From Lichenibacterium minor (lineage in GTDB: Bacteria; Pseudomonadota; Alphaproteobacteria; Rhizobiales; Beijerinckiaceae): a stretch of DNA of 64,000 nucleotides. Below are positions 8,235 through 19,383 of this stretch, in pieces. Position 1 is the stretch's first letter, and each line of letters begins with the position of its first letter. The notes under the pieces are model-generated. The model saw nothing but the letters and a program-made list of their open reading frames with translations. It did not search any database and had not been told where the DNA came from. A program made the translations under genes and the position numbers. The DNA lies in NCBI RefSeq assembly GCF_004137685.1, contig NZ_QYBB01000021.1:1-64000 (forward strand), written 5' to 3'.

Positions 8235-8323
8235 CCGGCGGGCCAGCCCCCGTCCCGGCTCGCCGAAGCCCGCGCGAAACCCAAGACAGGTCGGCGGCCG
8301 TCCCGCGACCCACAGGAGCCACC

Positions 8324-8911
8324 ATGCGAACGCCACCGATCCCCCCCGCCGACATGGACCCGGACCTGCGCGAACTCCACGACGACATGGCCGCCGGGGT
8401 GGCGAAGCACCTCAAGGGCTTCGTGTCGACGCGGGCCGACGGCGCGCTGGTCGGCCCCTTCCCGGCGCTGCTGCGCTTTCCCCATTTCGGCGGGCCGGCC
8501 TGGGACTACACCAAGGCGCTGATCCACCATTCGACGCTGCCGAAGCCCGCCCACGAGGTCGCCATCCTGGTCACGGGCGCGGCCTTCAACAGCCGCTACG
8601 AGCTTTACGCCCACGAGCGCGTCGCCGACGGCGCCGGCCTGTCGCCGAACAAGATCGCCACCATCGCGGCGGGCGGGCGCCCGGCCGACCTGACGGAGGA
8701 GGAAGCGGCGGCCTACGACGTCGCGGCGGCGCTCGCCGCCGGCCGGCAACTGCCCGAAAGCACGTACCGGCGCGCCGTCCGGACCTTCGGCGAGGAGGGG
8801 ACGGGCGAGCTCGTCTACCTCGTGGGCGGCTATTGCCTGGTGTCGGTGCTGCTCAACGCCTTCGACATGTCGGTGCCGGGGCGCGAGGAAGGGCTGCCGA
8901 CGGACCCGTGA
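8324..8911 (+). CDS. Carboxymuconolactone decarboxylase-family protein
   Basis: 195 residues, all-helical. The segment HEVAILVTGAAFNSRYELYAHERVA matches the core of the CMD/AhpD fold, with the Glu-x5-His-type motif, but the CxxC of AhpD peroxidase reductases is absent. This favours the decarboxylase-like or hydratase-like branch over a peroxidase. Substrate unknown. It follows the moeB-like gene by about 90 bases on the same strand, so the two may share a transcript. Confidence 0.8.
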   Translation: MRTPPIPPADMDPDLRELHDDMAAGVAKHLKGFVSTRADGALVGPFPALLRFPHFGGPAWDYTKALIHHSTLPKPAHEVAILVTGAAFNSRYELYAHERVADGAGLSPNKIATIAAGGRPADLTEEEAAAYDVAAALAAGRQLPESTYRRAVRTFGEEGTGELVYLVGGYCLVSVLLNAFDMSVPGREEGLPTDP

Positions 8912-8961
8912 CGCGCGGGCCGGGTCGGGGGCGGTCCGGTCGACCGCGGCGCGGTGGACCG

Positions 8962-9942
8962 TCAGCCGCCGGCGGCGGCCGGCGCCGCGTAGACGCCCAC
9001 CGGCGCGTTGAGCGCCGTGGCGGGCGTGCCGCCGGCGAGCGCCTCGATCACGATGGCGGCGGAAGCCGCCGCCATGCGCCGCAGGGCCTCATCGGTGGCG
9101 CCGCCGAGATGCGGCGTGAAGATCACCCGGTCCGTGGCCGCCAGCGGCCCGCGCGGCGCCTCGTGCGAATACACGTCGAGCCCCGCCGCGGCGACGCGGC
9201 CGTCGGCCACCGCTTCCGCCAGCGCGGCCTCGTCCACCAGCCCGGCCCGGGCGGTGTTGACCAGGAGGACGCCGGGCTTGACCCGCGCCAGCGCGGCATG
9301 GCCGATCATCCCCCGCGTTTCGTCGCGCATCGGCGTGTGCAGCGACACGAGGTCGGCCTGCGCCAGCCCCTCCTCCAGCGTCGCCACGCGCGGGAAGCCG
9401 CCCGTGTCGGCGGCACGGGGCGAGAACACCAGCACCCGCATGCCCAGCGCCGCGTGGAGCATGCGCCCGAGCCCCGCCCCGGTGGCGCCCCAGCCGACGA
9501 TCAGCGCCGTCTTGCCGCCGAGTTCGGCCGACCTGTGGCGCTCGCGGAAGCCGCGCTTCCCCGCCCGCTCGTCGCGGTCGGCGGCGGGCACGAGGCGCGC
9601 CGCCGCCAGCGCCAGCCCCAACGCCAGCTCCGACACCGAGCGGGCGTTGTGGCCCGGCGCGTTGCACACGAGCACGCCGGCGCGCGTCGCCGCCGCCTTG
9701 TCGACCGCGTCGTGGCCCGCGCCGTGGACCGCCAGCACGCGCAGCCCGTCCGCCGCCGCGAAGCAGGCGGCGGAGAAGCCGAAGTCGCGCGTGACCGCGG
9801 CGACGCAGCCGGGCAGCAGCCGGGCCACGGCCCCGGTCGAGGCTTCGGGGCAGAGCACGGGCTCGATGCCGGCGTCCCGCAGCCTGTCGAGCCCGTCGGC
9901 GTGGACGGGCTGGACGATCAGGCAGCGCGGGCCGACCGTCAC
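8962..9942 (-). CDS. D-isomer-specific 2-hydroxyacid dehydrogenase
   Basis: 326 residues from a GTG that overlaps the acetamidase stop by four bases (GTGA). The NAD-binding Rossmann segment is IVGWGATGAGLG. Catalytic positions of the family are visible: Arg in VNTARAGLVDEAAL, Glu in DVYSHEAPRGPL and His in FTPHLGGATDEA. The family reversibly reduces 2-keto acids to D-2-hydroxy acids (SerA, phosphonate and glyoxylate/hydroxypyruvate reductases). As the last gene of the ABC-importer cluster it probably handles a keto or hydroxy acid released from the imported compound. Confidence 0.87.
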   Translation of the reverse strand: MTVGPRCLIVQPVHADGLDRLRDAGIEPVLCPEASTGAVARLLPGCVAAVTRDFGFSAACFAAADGLRVLAVHGAGHDAVDKAAATRAGVLVCNAPGHNARSVSELALGLALAAARLVPAADRDERAGKRGFRERHRSAELGGKTALIVGWGATGAGLGRMLHAALGMRVLVFSPRAADTGGFPRVATLEEGLAQADLVSLHTPMRDETRGMIGHAALARVKPGVLLVNTARAGLVDEAALAEAVADGRVAAAGLDVYSHEAPRGPLAATDRVIFTPHLGGATDEALRRMAAASAAIVIEALAGGTPATALNAPVGVYAAPAAAGG

Positions 9943-10877
9943 AGGAGGTCCTTGGCGAGCAGCATGTGGACGCCCTTGTTGCCGTCGACGAGCTGCGTCA
10001 CGCGCAGGTTCCCGGCCAGCGAGCACAGCATGTAGGCCTGGTTGCGGGTGAGGCTCGTGCGCCGGCACACGTGGTCGACCATCTCGCGCACCGCCTGCCT
10101 GGCGGCGTCGTCGAGGTCCTCGTCGAGGCCGATCGACATCAGGTGCGCCGGCGTTTCCGCGAAGGGACGCTCGAGCGGCATGTCCTTGCGCACCGTCAGC
10201 CGGAACGTGCCGGTGACGCCCGTTTCCAGCGCGGTGATGCAGACCTCGCCGTCGCCCTGCACGCCGTGGCCGTCGCCGGCGAAGAACAGGGCGCCGGGGT
10301 TGAACACCGGCAGGTAGAGCGTCGTGCCGGCCTTGAGCTCCTTGTTGTCCATGTTGCCCCCGAAGGCGCGCGGCACCGAGGAGCCGCAGCGGCCCCAGGC
10401 GGGCGGCGGCGCCACGCCGAGGATGCCGAAGAAGGGCTCGAGCGGGATCGCGGTGCCCCAGGGCATGACGCAGACGCCCCGCGCATGGTCGACCTCGGGA
10501 TGGATCGTCTCGTAGGACGTGAACTCGTCGGGCAGCGTGCCGAGCAGCGGCAGGATCGACACGAAGCCCCAGTCCTGGCTGACCCGCACGTCGAGGATGT
10601 CGATCTGCAGGGCGTCGCCGGGCTCGGCGCCCTCGACGAAGACCGGCCCGGTCATGAAATGCGGGCCGAGGCCCTGCGCCATGCCGTCGAGGGCGGCGCG
10701 GTAGGCCGGGGGCACGCGGGACGGATCCGGCGGCAGGCTCGCCGCGCCGCCGGCCGGGAAGGAGCCGAGCGTGACGGTGTCGCCCGAGGCCACGCGCAGC
10801 ACGGGCGGGGCGGCGGGGTCGAGCGTGCCCCACACCATGTGGTCGTGGGTGACGGGGATGTCGTGGTGGGTCGGCAT
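9939..10877 (-). CDS. Acetamidase/formamidase-family amidohydrolase
   Basis: 312 residues. HDHMVWGTLDPAAPPVL at the start, PGD-type strands, AFGGNMDNKELKAG, and the FNPGALFFAGDGHGVQGDGE metal/active-site loop are characteristic of the FmdA_AmdA family. These enzymes split short amides into carboxylate and ammonia. The gene lies 76 bases after the gamma-glutamyltransferase gene and overlaps the next dehydrogenase, so it belongs to the same operon; here it could release ammonia from an imported amide. Substrate not determined. Confidence 0.88.
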   Translation of the reverse strand: MPTHHDIPVTHDHMVWGTLDPAAPPVLRVASGDTVTLGSFPAGGAASLPPDPSRVPPAYRAALDGMAQGLGPHFMTGPVFVEGAEPGDALQIDILDVRVSQDWGFVSILPLLGTLPDEFTSYETIHPEVDHARGVCVMPWGTAIPLEPFFGILGVAPPPAWGRCGSSVPRAFGGNMDNKELKAGTTLYLPVFNPGALFFAGDGHGVQGDGEVCITALETGVTGTFRLTVRKDMPLERPFAETPAHLMSIGLDEDLDDAARQAVREMVDHVCRRTSLTRNQAYMLCSLAGNLRVTQLVDGNKGVHMLLAKDLL

Positions 10878-10953
10878 GACGGCTCCTGTTTCCCTTCTCC
10901 CCCGCCCTCGGAGGAGGTGGCCGGGCGGAGCCCGGCCGGGTGATCGATGCGCT

Positions 10954-12756
10954 CTACCGCCCCGCCGCGTAGCCCTGCATGCCGCGCGGGTTGGCGCCGG
11001 CGCGCATCAGGCCGTCCGGGTCGCGCGAGGCCGCGACGAGCCGCCCTTCCGACCAGGGATCGCCCACCTCCAAGGCGTGGCCGCGGCGGCGCAGCTCTTC
11101 CACCGTCGCGGCGGGCAGGCGCGATTCCACCACGAGCCGGTTCGGGCGCGACTTCCGCGGCCAGAAGGACGACGGGAAATGCTCGGAATGCCAGGCCGGC
11201 GCGTCGATGGCCTCCTGCAGGTTCATCCCGGCGTGGACGTGGCGCAGGAAGAACTGGGGGATCCACTGGTCCTGCTGGTCGCCGCCCGGCGTGCCCCAGG
11301 CGAGGTACGGCTTCCCGTCGCGCAGCGCCAAGGTCGGCGACAGCGTGGTGCGGGGCCGCCGGCCGGGCGCGAGGGACGACGGCCGCCCGTCCTCCAGCCA
11401 GAACATCTGGGCGCGGGTGCCGAGGCCGAAGCCGAGGCTCGGGATGACGGGCGAGGACTGCAGCCAGCCGCCCGAGGGCGTCGCCGCCACCATGTTGCCC
11501 CAGCGGTCGACGACGTCGAAATGCACCGTGTCGCCGCGGGTGGTGCCGAGCCGCCCGACCGTGGGCTCGCCGGCGCCCGACGACCCCACGGCGACCCGGC
11601 CCTCGTCGGTGGCGCGCGCGTCGACCGGGCCGCCGAAGCCCGGGATCGTGCCCGGGCGCAGCTCGGTCGAGGCCCGGCTGCCGATGAGGGCGCGGCGCTC
11701 GGCGTTGTAGCTGTCCGACAGCAGCACGTCGCCCGGCACGGGGACGTGGGCGGGATCGCCGTAGAAGGCTTCCCGGTCCGCGAAGGCGAGCTTGGAGGCT
11801 TCTACCACGAGGTGGACGAAATCGGGGCCCGTCGGGTCGAGCCGGTCGAGGTCGAAGCCCTTGAGCAGGGCGAGCTGCTGCAGTGCCACCGGCCCCTGGC
11901 TCCAGAAGCCGGCCTTCAGCACGCGGTAGCGGCCGTAGTCGAGCCCGACGGGGGCTTCGACGGTGGCCTCCCACCCCGCCATGTCGTCGCCGGTCATCAC
12001 GGCGCGGTTGGCGCGGCCGGACACGTCCATCACGTCCTCGGTGCGGCACCAGCGGTCGATCGCTTCGGCGACGAAGCCGGAGGACCAGGCGCGGCGGGCG
12101 GCGGCGATGCCGGCCTCGCGGGAGCCGGCGGCCTCGGCTTCGCGGGCGATGCGCTCGTAGGTGTCGGCCAGGGCCGGGTTGCGGAACAGCGTGCCGGGCT
12201 CGGGCACGGCGCCGTTCGGCAGGTACACGTCGGCCGACGTCGTCCAATGGTCGCGGAACAGCCCTTCCACGGTGCGGATCGTCGCCGCGGTGCGCTCGAC
12301 GATGGGCTGGCCGTGGCGGGCGTAGCCGATGGCGGGGGCCAGCACGTCGCTCACCCCCATGCTGCCATGGCGGAGCAGCATCAGCATCAGCGCGTCGAAG
12401 GTGCCCGGCACGCAGGCGGCCAGCATGCCGGTGCCGGGGATGAGGTCGAGCCCGAGGTCGCGGCAATGCGCGGCCGTCAGGCCGGCCGGCGCGGGGCCCT
12501 GGCCGCAGATCACCTCGGCCTCGGGGGCGCCGGCGGCGTGGAGGATGAGCGGCGCATCGCCGGCGGGGCCGTTGAGGTGAGGCTCGACGACCTGCAGCGC
12601 GAAGGCCGCCGCGCAGCCGGCGTCGAAGGCGTTGCCGCCCCGCTCCAGGATCGACATGCCGACCGCCGTGGCGATCCAGTGCGTGGTCGACACGACGCCG
12701 AAGGTGCCCTGAATCTCGGGGCGGGTGGTGAAGCGGCCGGGGTTGATGTTGCTCAT
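10954..12756 (-). CDS. Gamma-glutamyltransferase-family (Ntn) hydrolase
   Basis: 600 residues. The N-terminal half begins GVVSTTHWIATAVGMSILERGGN as in GGT precursors. The autoprocessing nucleophile is the Thr in RGDTVHFDVVD at about residue 390, giving the expected large and small subunits. Late motifs are TLSPTLALRDGKPYLAWGTPGGD and an EAIDAPAWH segment. No signal peptide is visible, so it may act in the cytoplasm, as do many GGT-like acylases and oxamate amidohydrolases. The neighbouring importer and amidase suggest it cuts a gamma-glutamyl or similar amide bond in the imported molecule. Confidence 0.88.
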   Translation of the reverse strand: MSNINPGRFTTRPEIQGTFGVVSTTHWIATAVGMSILERGGNAFDAGCAAAFALQVVEPHLNGPAGDAPLILHAAGAPEAEVICGQGPAPAGLTAAHCRDLGLDLIPGTGMLAACVPGTFDALMLMLLRHGSMGVSDVLAPAIGYARHGQPIVERTAATIRTVEGLFRDHWTTSADVYLPNGAVPEPGTLFRNPALADTYERIAREAEAAGSREAGIAAARRAWSSGFVAEAIDRWCRTEDVMDVSGRANRAVMTGDDMAGWEATVEAPVGLDYGRYRVLKAGFWSQGPVALQQLALLKGFDLDRLDPTGPDFVHLVVEASKLAFADREAFYGDPAHVPVPGDVLLSDSYNAERRALIGSRASTELRPGTIPGFGGPVDARATDEGRVAVGSSGAGEPTVGRLGTTRGDTVHFDVVDRWGNMVAATPSGGWLQSSPVIPSLGFGLGTRAQMFWLEDGRPSSLAPGRRPRTTLSPTLALRDGKPYLAWGTPGGDQQDQWIPQFFLRHVHAGMNLQEAIDAPAWHSEHFPSSFWPRKSRPNRLVVESRLPAATVEELRRRGHALEVGDPWSEGRLVAASRDPDGLMRAGANPRGMQGYAAGR

Positions 12757-12861
12757 GGCGCTCTCGACTGAACTGGAGTCCGAAGGGCTGCCCCTTCGGC
12801 GGGTTTCAGGGCGGGGCCCTGAGCTGGTCTCGTGATGGAGGGGAGCGGCGGGCGCCTGCCT

Positions 12862-13734
12862 TCACCCTTCCTTGGGATCGAGCGCGTCGCGCAGGCCGTC
12901 GCCGAGCAGGTTGAACCCGAGCACGGCGGCGAAGATCGCCGCCCCCGGCGAGATCGACATCCACGGCGCCGCATCGAGGAAGTTCTTCGCCGTGTTGAGC
13001 ATCGAGCCCCAGGAGGGCGCCGGCGGCTGCTGGCCGAGCCCCAGGAAGGACAGGCTCGCTTCCGCGATGATGGCGCCCGCGATCGCCAGCGTCGCCTGCA
13101 CCACGATGGGGGCGAGGGCGTTGGGCAGCACGTAGCGCAGGATGATCCAGCGGTCCGGCAGGCCGATGGCGCGGGCGCCCTCGATGTAGTCCTCCGCCTT
13201 CACCGCCAGCACCTGCCCGCGCGTCAGCCGCGCGAAGATCGGCATGGCGCTGAGCCCGATGGCGATCATGGCGTTGCCGAGGCTCGGCCCCAGGAAGGCG
13301 CCGAGCGCGATGGCGAGCACCAGGAACGGGCAGGACAGCAGCGCTTCCACCACCCGCGACAGCACCGCGTCGATCCAGCGGCCGAAATAGCCCGACACGA
13401 GCCCGACCGGCACGCCGATGCCGAGCGCGATGGCGACCGAGATGCAGCCCGCCAGCAGCGACGCCCGCGCGCCGAACACCAGGCGGGACAGGATGTCCCG
13501 CCCGAGGTCGTCGGTGCCGAACCAGTGCGCCGCCGAGGGCGCCTTGCGGATCAGCAGGAAGTTGGTCTTCAGCGGGTCGTAGGGGGCGATCAGCGGCGCC
13601 AGCACCGCCACGGCGACGAACAGCGCCACCACGACCGCCCCCGCCACGGCGGCACGGTTTCGCAGAAACGCCGCGAGCCCGCGGCTGCGGGGGCGACGCG
13701 GCACGGCACGGGCCGGCAGGGCGACGTCGGTCAT
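12862..13734 (-). CDS. ABC transporter permease, DppC/OppC type
   Basis: 290 residues with about six membrane segments. The N-terminal OppC-type domain contains the APYDPLKTN pattern and a WFGTDDLGRDILSR block typical of DppC/OppC proteins. The EAA loop (EGARAIGLPDRWIILRYVLPNAL) contacts the ATPases. With the DppB-type protein 10 bases upstream it forms the pore of the importer. Confidence 0.92.
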   Translation of the reverse strand: MTDVALPARAVPRRPRSRGLAAFLRNRAAVAGAVVVALFVAVAVLAPLIAPYDPLKTNFLLIRKAPSAAHWFGTDDLGRDILSRLVFGARASLLAGCISVAIALGIGVPVGLVSGYFGRWIDAVLSRVVEALLSCPFLVLAIALGAFLGPSLGNAMIAIGLSAMPIFARLTRGQVLAVKAEDYIEGARAIGLPDRWIILRYVLPNALAPIVVQATLAIAGAIIAEASLSFLGLGQQPPAPSWGSMLNTAKNFLDAAPWMSISPGAAIFAAVLGFNLLGDGLRDALDPKEG

Positions 13735-13744
13735 GCTGCGGACC

Positions 13745-14692
13745 TCAAGAACTTGCCCTCATGCGCGGGTTGATCAGCACGTAGAGCACGTCGGCGAGCA
13801 GGTTCAGCCCCACGAAGGCGCAGGCGACGCAGAGCACCACGCCCTGCACCACCGCGTAGTCGCGGGTGAAGACGGCGTCGACGATCATCTTGCCGAAGCC
13901 CGGGATGGTGAAGACCTGCTCGGTCAGCACGGCGCCGCCGATCAGCTCGCCGAACAGCAGCGTCACCAGCGTGACGATGGGCACGAGGGCGTTGCGGAAG
14001 GCGTGCTTGAGGATCACGGCGGGCGACAGCAGACCCTTGGCGCGGGCGGTGCGGATGTAGTCGGCGCGCAGCACCGCCAGCATGGCGCCGCGGGTGTGGC
14101 GCATCAGCGAGGCGCTGAGCGCCGCCCCGATGACGAGCGAGGGCATCAGCAGGGTGCGGAGGTTCTGCAGCGGGTCCTCCCACAGCGGCGCGAAGCCCGA
14201 GGCCGGCAGCCAGTGCAGCTTCACGGCGAAGAGCAGGATCATCAGCACGCCGAGCCAGAAGGACGGCACCGAGATGCCGGCCAGCGCCACCACGTTGGCG
14301 GCGAGGTCGGTCGCCGTGCCCTTGCGCACCGCCGCGATCACGCCGGCCGGGATGCCGATGAGCAGCGCGATGCCCATGGCCAGCACGGCGAGCTCGACCG
14401 TGATGGGCAGCTTCTGCCCGATCATCTGCGTGACCGGCTGCTCCGTCTTCAGCGACACGCCGAGGTCGCCGTGCAGCACGCCGCCGATCCAGTGCAGGTA
14501 TTGCACCGGCGCGGGGTCGTCGAGGTGGTATTTGTGGCGCAGCATCGCCAGCGTCTCGGGGCTGCGCTCCTCGCCGGCGAGCGCCAGCACGGGGTCGCCC
14601 GGCAGCAGCTTCTGCAGCGAGAAGGTGAAGAGCGACACGAGGACGAGCGTCGGGATCGCGAGGGCGAGCCGCCGGGCGATGAAGCTCAGCAC
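13745..14692 (-). CDS. ABC transporter permease, DppB/OppB type
   Basis: 315 residues from the GTG at 14692. I prefer this start because the family begins at LSFIARRLALAIPT and a ggagaagggg ribosome-site region precedes it; a longer frame to 14761 adds an atypical head. Six membrane segments, the LGVSLKTEQPVTQMI periplasmic region and the EAA loop (IRTARAKGLLSPAVILKHAFRNAL) fit DppB. It is separated from the substrate-binding protein gene by 157 bases without an obvious terminator. Confidence 0.9.
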   Translation of the reverse strand: MLSFIARRLALAIPTLVLVSLFTFSLQKLLPGDPVLALAGEERSPETLAMLRHKYHLDDPAPVQYLHWIGGVLHGDLGVSLKTEQPVTQMIGQKLPITVELAVLAMGIALLIGIPAGVIAAVRKGTATDLAANVVALAGISVPSFWLGVLMILLFAVKLHWLPASGFAPLWEDPLQNLRTLLMPSLVIGAALSASLMRHTRGAMLAVLRADYIRTARAKGLLSPAVILKHAFRNALVPIVTLVTLLFGELIGGAVLTEQVFTIPGFGKMIVDAVFTRDYAVVQGVVLCVACAFVGLNLLADVLYVLINPRMRASS

Positions 14693-14849
14693 GGGGGACG
14701 TCCCCTTCTCCCCCTCGCGCGAAGCGGTGTCGGCGCGCGGCCGCGACGGATGGGGGAACACGCGACCGTGGCGGCTCCCCTCCTCCGCTTCCGCCCCGCA
14801 GAGGCACCGTCCCCGGCAGGCGGGAGAAGGGCGCGCGTGCGGGATGCGC

Positions 14850-16360
14850 TCACTTGTCCAGCGTCACGTTCTGCAGCCGGATCATGCCGTCCGGATGCGG
14901 CACGAAGCCGTGCAGCGCCTTCGTGGCGCCGAAGATGCGCGGCTCGAAGTCGAGGTAGGTGATGGGCTTGTCGTCCTCGACGATCTTCATCGCGGCGGCA
15001 TATTTCGCCTTGCGCTCGGCCGGGTCCGTCACACCGCGGGCGCCGTTGAGCAGCGCGTCGACCTCGGGGTTGCAGTACTTCATGTCGTTGAGGCCACCCT
15101 TGCAGGTGACGAACTGGTGGATGTTGCCGTCCGGGTCGACGCGGCCGGACCAGGCCACCATCGTGGTTTGGAAGTTGCCGGCGCCGTTCTGCGACAGGAG
15201 GGTGGCGAACTCCGTCGTTTGGAGCTGGAGGTCGAAGCCGGCCTCGGCCACCATGGCCTGGATCACCTGGCCGAGCTGCTGCGCATCCGTGCTGTTGGCC
15301 ACCGTCATCTTCACCGTCAGGGGCGCGGTCACGCCCGCGGCCTTGAGCAGCGCCTTCGCCTTATCGACGTCGCGGCCCGGCACGGGCTGCTCGAGGTGAT
15401 AGGGGCTGGCCGGGGCGAAGGGCTGGTAGCCCGGCGTGAAGCGGCCCTCGTAGACGGCACCGTTCAGCGCGTCGCGGTCGATGGCGAGGTCGAAAGCCTG
15501 CCGCACGCGCTTGTCCTGCCCCAGCGGGGTCTTGGCGTTGTCGCCCGTGACGTTGAACTCCAGCGTCATGAAGCCGAGGCCCGGGATCGACAGCACCTGC
15601 AGCTTCGGGTCGGCCTGCGCGGTCTTCACGTCGGTGGCGGCCATGCGCTCGATCATGTCGAGGCCGCCGGACTGGAGGTTGGCGAGCCTGACCGTCGTGT
15701 CCGGGATCGGCATGAAGGTGACGCGGTCGAAATGGTAGGCGCCGGCGTTCCAGTAGTTCGCGAACCTGTCCAGCACGATGCGGTCCTGGGCGACGCGCTC
15801 GGTGAACGTGAAGGGGCCGGAACAGACCGGGTTGGCCGTGGGGTTGCCGGTGGCGGTCGCCTTCGGCGCCATCATCATGCCGGACCGGTCGGTCAGCTGC
15901 GCCACCAGGGCGGCGTCCGGCTGCTTCAGCACGAGGTTCACCGTCAGGGGATCGACGACGTCGACGTGGTCGATGCTGGCGATCTCGCTCTTGCGCAGGC
16001 TTTCCGGCATCGTGCGGTAGCGGTCGAGGTTGAACTTCACCGCTTCGGCGTCGAAGGGCTCGCCGTCCTGGAACGTCACGCCGGGGCGGAGCTTCAGCGT
16101 CAGGGTCTTGTTGTCGGCCGACCACGTCCAGGACAGGGCGAGCTGGGGCACGAACTTCAGGTCCGGCGTCGTGTCGATCAGCTTGTCGCAGAGCGACGCG
16201 AAGACGATGCGGCTGACGTAGGAACGGGCGCGGGCGGGATCGAGGAAGTCCGGGTCCTCCTGCAGGCCGATCCTCAGGCCCGGCGCCGCCGCGGCGCCGT
16301 GGGCCCCCAGCAGCGGGGCGGCGAGGAGGAGCGCGGCGAGCGATAATCCGGTCGTCTTCG

Positions 16361-16364
<4 letters not shown>
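14850..16364 (-). CDS. Periplasmic dipeptide/oligopeptide-type substrate-binding protein (SBP family 5)
   Basis: 504 residues from the ATG at 16364, whose first bases overlap the stop of the ATPase gene. Residues 1-27 are a signal peptide (KTTGLSLAALLLAAPLLGAHGAAA), without a lipobox cysteine, so the protein is soluble in the periplasm. The mature start LRIGLQEDPDFLDPARA and the later LRPGVTFQDGEPFDAEAVKFN are the family-5 signatures of DppA/OppA/NikA. Its ligand sets the specificity of the cluster but cannot be read from sequence; glutathione, gamma-glutamyl peptides or other amides fit the downstream enzymes. Confidence 0.92.
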
Positions 16365-17487
<1,123 letters not shown>

Positions 17488-17491
<4 letters not shown>

Positions 17492-18492
17492 GCGGCGGCT
17501 CCCAGCGATTCGAGCGGCGCGTGCCAGCAGGCGGCCCGGTGCGCCGGGCCGAAGGCGCGCTCGGGCGGCCGCTCGGCCGCGCAGCGGGCGTCCGCGAAGG
17601 GGCAGCGGGTGGCGAAGCGGCAGCCCGGCGGCAGGTCGGCCGGCAGCGGCACGGCGCCCGGGATGGTGGCGAGCCGGCCGGTCCGGCGGCCCAGCGCCGG
17701 CATCGAGCCCATCAGGCCGATCGTGTAGGGGTGCTGGGGATCGTCGAAGATGTCCGTCACCGGGCCGGCCTCGACGGCGCGGCCCGCATACATCACCGCC
17801 ACGTCGTCGGCGACCTCGGCCACGACGCCGAGATCGTGCGTCACGAGGATCATGGCCGCGCCGGTGTCCTTCTGCAGCTGCGCGATCAGCGACAGGATCT
17901 GGGCCTGGATGGTGACGTCGAGCGCCGTGGTGGGCTCGTCGGCGATCAGCAGCTCGGGATCGTTGCTGAGCGCCATGGCGATCATGGCGCGCTGGCGCAT
18001 GCCGCCGCTGAGCTCGTGCGGGTAGGCCCGCAGCCGTTCGGCCGCGGCCGGGATGCGGACGAGGTCGAGCACCTCGCGCGCCCGGGCGAGGCCTTGCGCC
18101 CGCGTCACGCCCCTGTGGCGCACCACCGCTTCGGCGATCTGGTCGCCGACCGTGAAGGCCGGGTTCAGCGACGTCATGGGCTCTTGGAAGACCATGGCGA
18201 CGCGGTTCCCGCGCAGGTCGGCGCGGGCGCGGGGCGGCATGCTCAGGAGGTCCACCCCGCCCCCGGCGGCGGCGAACAGGGCCCGGCCCGACACGCGCGC
18301 CGCGGGCGGCAGCAGCCCCATCAGGGCCAGCGACGTCACGCTCTTGCCGCAGCCCGATTCCCCGACGATCGCCAGCGTGCGGCCCCGGCCGACCGCGAAG
18401 CCAACGCCGTCGACCACGGCCGCGGGGACGCCGGGAAAGCGCACCGTGAGGTCCTCGACGCGGAGGACGGGGGCGGCGGCGGGCTCAGGCAT
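17488..18492 (-). CDS. ABC transporter ATP-binding protein, DppD/OppD type
   Basis: About 334 residues from the ATG at 18492; a GTG three codons upstream (18501) is an alternative. Walker A GESGCGKS at about 44-51, FQEPMTSLNPAF, signature LSGGMRQRAMIAMAL, Walker B LLIADEPTTALD, H-loop LVTHDLGVVAE, and the C-terminal HPYTIGLMGS plus CRFATRCPFADARC motif of peptide importers. It starts inside the end of the GntR gene, so regulator and importer are translated from one message. Confidence 0.92.
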
Positions 18493-19189
18493 CGCCGGCA
18501 CCCGCGACGAGGGCGTCGCGCAGCGTGCCGATGTGGTGGCGCATCACGCGGGCGGCTTCCGCCGGGTCGCGCCGCGCGATGGCGTCGGCCATCGCGAGGT
18601 GCTCGTCGGCGCTGCGCCGCAACCGGTCCGGCGTGCGGACGCCCGCCCGGGCGCCCTGCCAGGCGGGGTCGCGGCGGATGCGGTCGACCATGACGAAGAG
18701 GTCGAGGAACAGCCGGTTGCCGGCCGCCTCCGCGACCGCGCGGTGCAGCGCGCCGTCCCAGTCCTCGATCTCGGGCGGCGGCCTGTCGACCGTCTGGGCG
18801 ACGGTGCGTCGGGCGAGGCTGCCGATCAGCGCGGCCTGCTCGGGGGTGGCGCGCTCGGCCGCGAGCCTGGCCAGCTCCGGCTCGATCGACAGCCGCACCT
18901 CCATCACCTCGACGAAGCTGGTGCGGGCCGCCATGCGGTGCACGGTGGGCACCACGACGGCCGGCGCCGGCCCGGGAAACGTGCCCTTGCCCTGCCGCCG
19001 CCACACGCGGCCCTCGGCGGCGAGCTCGGCCAGGGCCTGACGGATGGCGCGGCGCCCCACGCCGAAACGGGACGACAGGTCGCGCTCGGTCGGCAGGGGG
19101 CGGTCGGGAAAGCGGCCGAGTTCGAGGACCAGCGCGCGCAGGCCGGCCGCGGCGGCCGACGGGGGGTTCGGGAGGGGGGCGGTCTCCAT
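18485..19189 (-). CDS. GntR-family (FadR/FCD subfamily) transcriptional regulator
   Basis: 234 residues. The N-terminal winged helix shows LPTERDLSSRFGVGRRAIRQALAEL and the wing RVWRRQGKGTF. The C-terminal helical FCD domain (about 85-230) has VMEVRLSIEPELARLAA and ADEHLAMADAIARRD ending in a MRHHI stretch, with the His/Asp residues that bind metal or carboxylate ligands in this subfamily. As first gene of the importer cluster it most likely represses it until a carboxylate derived from the substrate binds. A TGCATGCA palindrome at 19273-19280 upstream is one possible operator. Confidence 0.88.
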   Translation of the reverse strand: METAPLPNPPSAAAAGLRALVLELGRFPDRPLPTERDLSSRFGVGRRAIRQALAELAAEGRVWRRQGKGTFPGPAPAVVVPTVHRMAARTSFVEVMEVRLSIEPELARLAAERATPEQAALIGSLARRTVAQTVDRPPPEIEDWDGALHRAVAEAAGNRLFLDLFVMVDRIRRDPAWQGARAGVRTPDRLRRSADEHLAMADAIARRDPAEAARVMRHHIGTLRDALVAGAGDA

Positions 19190-19383
19190 CCCTCGAACCT
19201 ATGCAGATTGGTTCGCGCCGGCAATCGTCCGGCCCGTCCCGCCCTGCGGGAATGTTGGGCGGATCGCGAAATTGCATGCACATAAAGCGGCGGCGCTGCC
19301 GCTCCGCGCGCCACGGGGCGAACGGGGCCCCGGCTGAGGGTTCGACGGGCGGCGGGCGCGAAGGCGCGCCGCCGCCCCGGCCG

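Noticed and set aside
10771..12771. A plus-strand open frame of 666 codons
   Set aside because: Antisense to the gamma-glutamyltransferase-like gene, with biased composition and no domain.
14082..16346. A plus-strand open frame of 754 codons
   Set aside because: Antisense to the substrate-binding protein and permease genes; these have signal peptide and family motifs, the antisense frame has none.
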